The notes under the pieces were generated by a model that saw only the letters and a program-made list of their open reading frames with translations, ran no database searches and was not told where the DNA came from. This document shows positions 61,817 to 64,000 of a stretch of DNA of 64,000 nt, piece after piece. Source of the stretch: CAXNKH01 sp049296795 (GTDB taxonomy: Bacteria > Pseudomonadota > Gammaproteobacteria > Burkholderiales > Burkholderiaceae_C); contig JBAQTC010000006.1 of the NCBI GenBank assembly GCA_049296795.1, positions 14,780-78,779 of the forward strand. The letters run 5' to 3'. Position numbers and translations under genes: made by a program. Numbering within the stretch: position 1 is the stretch's first letter; each line of letters begins with the position of its first letter.

Positions 61817-61839
61817 GCTTGAGACAACAAGGAGGTCTT

Positions 61840-62262
61840 ATGAAAATTCTTCTCGCCGTAGACGGTAGCCGCCACACCAAAAAAATGCTGGCCTATTTGG
61901 TCACCCATGCAGACCTGTTTACCGCCAACAACAGCTTCACCGCATTCACCGCCCAATCGGTTCTGCCACCCATGGCCCGTCAAGCCGTGGGCAAGGAAGT
62001 TGTCGAGCAATACCACCGGGAAGAAGCCGAGAAAATTCTCAGCCCCGTGACCAAGTTTCTGCTGCGCCACGGCATCGATGCCAAGAGCAGTTGGAAAGTT
62101 GGTCACGCCGCCGAGACCATGATCAAGTTCGCTCAGGCCGGCAAATTTGACTTGCTGGTCATGGGCTCGCACGGTCACGGCACTTTTGTCAACCTGGTGA
62201 TGGGCTCGGTTGCCACCCAGGTTCTGTCACAGAGCAAGATCCCGGTGTTACTGGTGCGCTGA
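61840..62262 (+). CDS. Universal stress protein (UspA family)
   Basis: A 140-residue Usp domain. It starts MKILLAVDGSRHTKKMLAYL and keeps the ATP-binding motif MGSHGHGTFVNLVMGSVATQ, the G-2x-G-9x-G(S/T) pattern of nucleotide-binding members. Such proteins support survival under starvation or respiratory stress. The ATG has a near-perfect AAGGAGGT site. The frame is open upstream into the LysR gene but that part is not conserved. Confidence 0.94.
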   Translation: MKILLAVDGSRHTKKMLAYLVTHADLFTANNSFTAFTAQSVLPPMARQAVGKEVVEQYHREEAEKILSPVTKFLLRHGIDAKSSWKVGHAAETMIKFAQAGKFDLLVMGSHGHGTFVNLVMGSVATQVLSQSKIPVLLVR

Positions 62263-62352
62263 ACGACCGGCGGGAATCCTGCAGGCGGGCCAGGGAAATG
62301 GCTCTGGCGCTAAACTCTGCTCCTTTGTTGAACCCTGCTCTCTGGAGAGACC

Positions 62353-62775
62353 ATGTCCGCGCTTGCCCCGTTTCACCTTGCCATTCCCGTCACTTCGCTG
62401 GCCAAAGCCCGTGCTTTTTACGGCGACTTGCTCGGTTGCCCCGAAGGTCGCTCCTCTGAGGACTGGGTGGATTTTGATTTTTTTGGTCACCAAGTCGTTG
62501 CCCACTTGGCGCCCGACGAAGCGGGCCACCGCAACACCAGCGCGGTTGATGGCGACAATGTGCCGGTGCGCCACTTTGGCATGGTGTTGTCAATGGACGA
62601 CTGGAACAAAATGGCCGACAAATTGCGCGCCGTGAACACCGCGTTTGTCATTGAGCCCCACATCCGTTTCAAAGGCCAAGTGGGCGAACAAGCCACCATG
62701 TTTTTCCTGGATCCCTGTGGCAACGCCGTTGAATTCAAAGCCTTCGCCGACCCGAGCCGGCTCTTTGCCAAATAA
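62353..62775 (+). CDS. VOC-family (glyoxalase/dioxygenase fold) protein
   Basis: A 140-residue protein with both VOC half-modules: FHLAIPVTSLAKARAFYGDL at the start and MFFLDPCGNAVEFKAFADP at the end. Putative metal ligands are His8, His84 region (VPVRHFGMVL) and the Glu of VEFKAF. The enzyme activity cannot be assigned. GGAGAG precedes the ATG. It stands 90 bases after the stress protein gene. Confidence 0.88.
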   Translation: MSALAPFHLAIPVTSLAKARAFYGDLLGCPEGRSSEDWVDFDFFGHQVVAHLAPDEAGHRNTSAVDGDNVPVRHFGMVLSMDDWNKMADKLRAVNTAFVIEPHIRFKGQVGEQATMFFLDPCGNAVEFKAFADPSRLFAK

Positions 62776-62843
62776 AGTCCCGACTGTCGAGTCCGGGACC
62801 TGAGTCAGCTCGGGTCTGGGTTCAATTCAGGTAAATTAGGTCC

Positions 62844-63362
62844 ATGACTTTTCCTGTCCCTGGGCGCACGGCCCGCCCACCGAGTTTTTCCCAAGTCGAG
62901 TTTCGCAACTCGCTGGCCATGTTCGCCACCGGCGTCACCATCGTGACCGCGCGCACCAACCAAGGCGAATTGATCGGGCTGACCGCCAACTCGTTCAATT
63001 CCGTCTCCCTCAACCCGCCCTTGGTGTTGTGGAGCCTGGCCAAAGCCGCCGGTTCACTGGGAGTTTTCAGCGCCGGTTCGCACTACGCCATCAACATTCT
63101 GGCCGCCGATCAACAGGCCTTGGCGCGGCGCTTTGGCAGCAAAGAAGCCGAACGCTGGGCCGGTGTGGATTTTGTCGAGGGCGCCGGCGGTGCGCCGTTA
63201 TTGGCCGGCGCCGCTGCCAGCTTTGAATGCTTTAACCGCAGCCGTTACGAAGAGGGCGATCATGTGATTTTTGTCGGTGAAGTCGAGCGCTGCAGCCACC
63301 GCGCTGGTGCTTCCCCCCTGTTGTTTCACGGCGGCAAGTTTTACGCCGAGCACCCACTCTAG
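62844..63362 (+). CDS. Flavin reductase family protein
   Basis: A 172-residue FMN-binding split-barrel protein of the HpaC/flavin reductase type. Family blocks are FRNSLAMFATGVTIVTARTN, GLTANSFNSVSLNPPLVLWS and FAGS-like SAGSHYAINILAADQQALA. The end HVIFVGEVERCSHRAGASPLLFH region is typical too. It would supply reduced flavin to a monooxygenase, but none is adjacent; the nitronate monooxygenase is 40 kb away. The preceding 68-base gap holds a GACCTGAG-tcag-CTCGGGTC hairpin. Confidence 0.9.
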   Translation: MTFPVPGRTARPPSFSQVEFRNSLAMFATGVTIVTARTNQGELIGLTANSFNSVSLNPPLVLWSLAKAAGSLGVFSAGSHYAINILAADQQALARRFGSKEAERWAGVDFVEGAGGAPLLAGAAASFECFNRSRYEEGDHVIFVGEVERCSHRAGASPLLFHGGKFYAEHPL

Positions 63363-63368
63363 AAAACG

Positions 63369-64000
63369 CTAGTCGTCTTCATCCGAAGCCGTCGCCTCGG
63401 GATCCGGTTGCGCGTAACCGCCTTGCGCCAAACCGCTCAGCACGACATCCAACTCCCGCAGCAGGGCTTGGCATAACAGCGCTTGCTGCTGGGGCGCCGC
63501 GGCTTCCCGACAAGCCTGCTCCAAAACGGCGGCTGCGCTGGCCAGCACTTTGGCGCCGATATTGCCGGCCGAGCCCTTGAGGCTATGAGCGCAGCGTTGC
63601 GCCGCTTGCGGGTCGGACGTATCTTGTTGGGCAAGAACAAACCGTGCGCCGAAATCGGCCTGATTCTGGCAGAACATCCGCAGCAACTTGTCCAGCAGCT
63701 GGCGATCTTTGTTGCAGACGCGCAGCGCTGCCGCCAGGTCAATACCCGGCAACGCCTGGCCTGGCTTGGGCGGGACAGTCGGTGTCGCAACGAGCGGCGC
63801 CATGTTGGGTGCTGTGGCCGCCATCGCTGGCGCGGCCGTATTGGCCCCGGCCCAACGCAGCACCGTGGCGTACAAATGCCCCACATCCAGTGGCTTGCTC
63901 AGGTAGTCGTTCATACCCGCTTGCAGCACTTTCTCCTTCGTGCCTTTCATCGCATCGGCCGTCAGCGCAACAATGGGCAGCTGGGACCAGGCCGGGTTGC
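63369..64000 (-). CDS. Hybrid sensor kinase/response regulator, C-terminal REC and Hpt domains (partial)
   Basis: The gene enters from the right edge, so only its last 210 residues are visible. The end of a receiver domain shows LPIVALTADAMKGTKEKVLQ and GMNDYLSKPL (conserved Lys). An Ala/Pro-rich linker leads to an Hpt domain with the phospho-acceptor His in CAHSLKGSAGNIGA. This is the layout of a BarA/ArcB-type phosphorelay kinase. The sensor and kinase domains lie outside. It ends 6 bases from the flavin reductase stop. Confidence 0.93.
   Translation of the reverse strand, partial: NPAWSQLPIVALTADAMKGTKEKVLQAGMNDYLSKPLDVGHLYATVLRWAGANTAAPAMAATAPNMAPLVATPTVPPKPGQALPGIDLAAALRVCNKDRQLLDKLLRMFCQNQADFGARFVLAQQDTSDPQAAQRCAHSLKGSAGNIGAKVLASAAAVLEQACREAAAPQQQALLCQALLRELDVVLSGLAQGGYAQPDPEATASDEDD

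Noticed and set aside
1..64000. tRNA, rRNA, tmRNA or prophage genes
   Set aside because: No cloverleaf, conserved rRNA stretch, integrase or phage structural gene was recognised on either strand, though an eye scan cannot exclude a tRNA.

Overview
The window reads as a chromosomal segment of a betaproteobacterium of the order Burkholderiales, most likely Comamonadaceae (Rhodoferax/Polaromonas-like). The reasons are the mreB-mreC-mreD-mrdA block divergent from gatC-gatA-gatB, a TorF-type porin joined to glnK-amtB, a Bug-family (TctC-like) solute receptor, a methionine synthase split into two genes with an S-adenosylhomocysteine (SAH) riboswitch between them, and a GTP-type PEP carboxykinase. 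Genes are dense, with many 1-4 base start/stop overlaps. I saw no rRNA, tRNA, CRISPR array, prophage or complete transposase gene.

Layout. 1-9 kb: end of a GMC oxidoreductase, the cell-shape operon (mreBCD, mrdA) and the Asp/Glu-tRNA amidotransferase operon (gatCAB). 9-15 kb: a DUF4124-like protein, pyrE and xth with interlocked divergent starts, a glyoxalase-like protein, aceE and a divergent Lrp/AsnC regulator. 15.6-19.2 kb: a small sugar-acid cluster (IlvD/Edd dehydratase, RraA-like protein, 2-hydroxyacid dehydrogenase). 19-25 kb: M48 protease, AmpG-like permease, nitronate monooxygenase, waaF, zinc-finger protein and ilvE. This part holds two non-coding repeat elements, one joining two stop codons and one forming the start of waaF. 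25-38 kb: glycine-zipper protein, radA, Bug receptor and hydratase, ketopantoate-reductase-like protein, alr, lplT, two EamA exporters, glcEF and an aldose epimerase.

38.4-42.8 kb: the nitrogen operon (porin-glnK-amtB) with a convincing sigma-54 promoter, divergent from comM, which carries a near-consensus LexA box. 42.8-48.3 kb: two MFS transporters, a second glycine-zipper protein and the NfeD/slipin pair. 48.3-54.6 kb: split metH with the SAH riboswitch, a rhodanese and recQ. 54.6-57.9 kb: a 57-base tandem palindromic repeat, a small unknown protein, a large tandem-AAA ATPase of unknown role and a 47-residue membrane peptide. 57.9-64 kb: pckG with a strong terminator, a membrane protein, a LysR regulator, universal stress protein, VOC protein, flavin reductase and the end of a hybrid sensor kinase.

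The most rewarding signals lie outside the protein genes: the SAH riboswitch with a visible ribosome-site switch, the LexA box plus terminator-like hairpin before comM, the sigma-54 promoter of the nitrogen operon, and three small repeat families that reshape gene ends. No complete new defence or mobile system was found. The tandem-AAA locus is the least explained protein-coding region. All calls come from reading the sequence; no database search was run.
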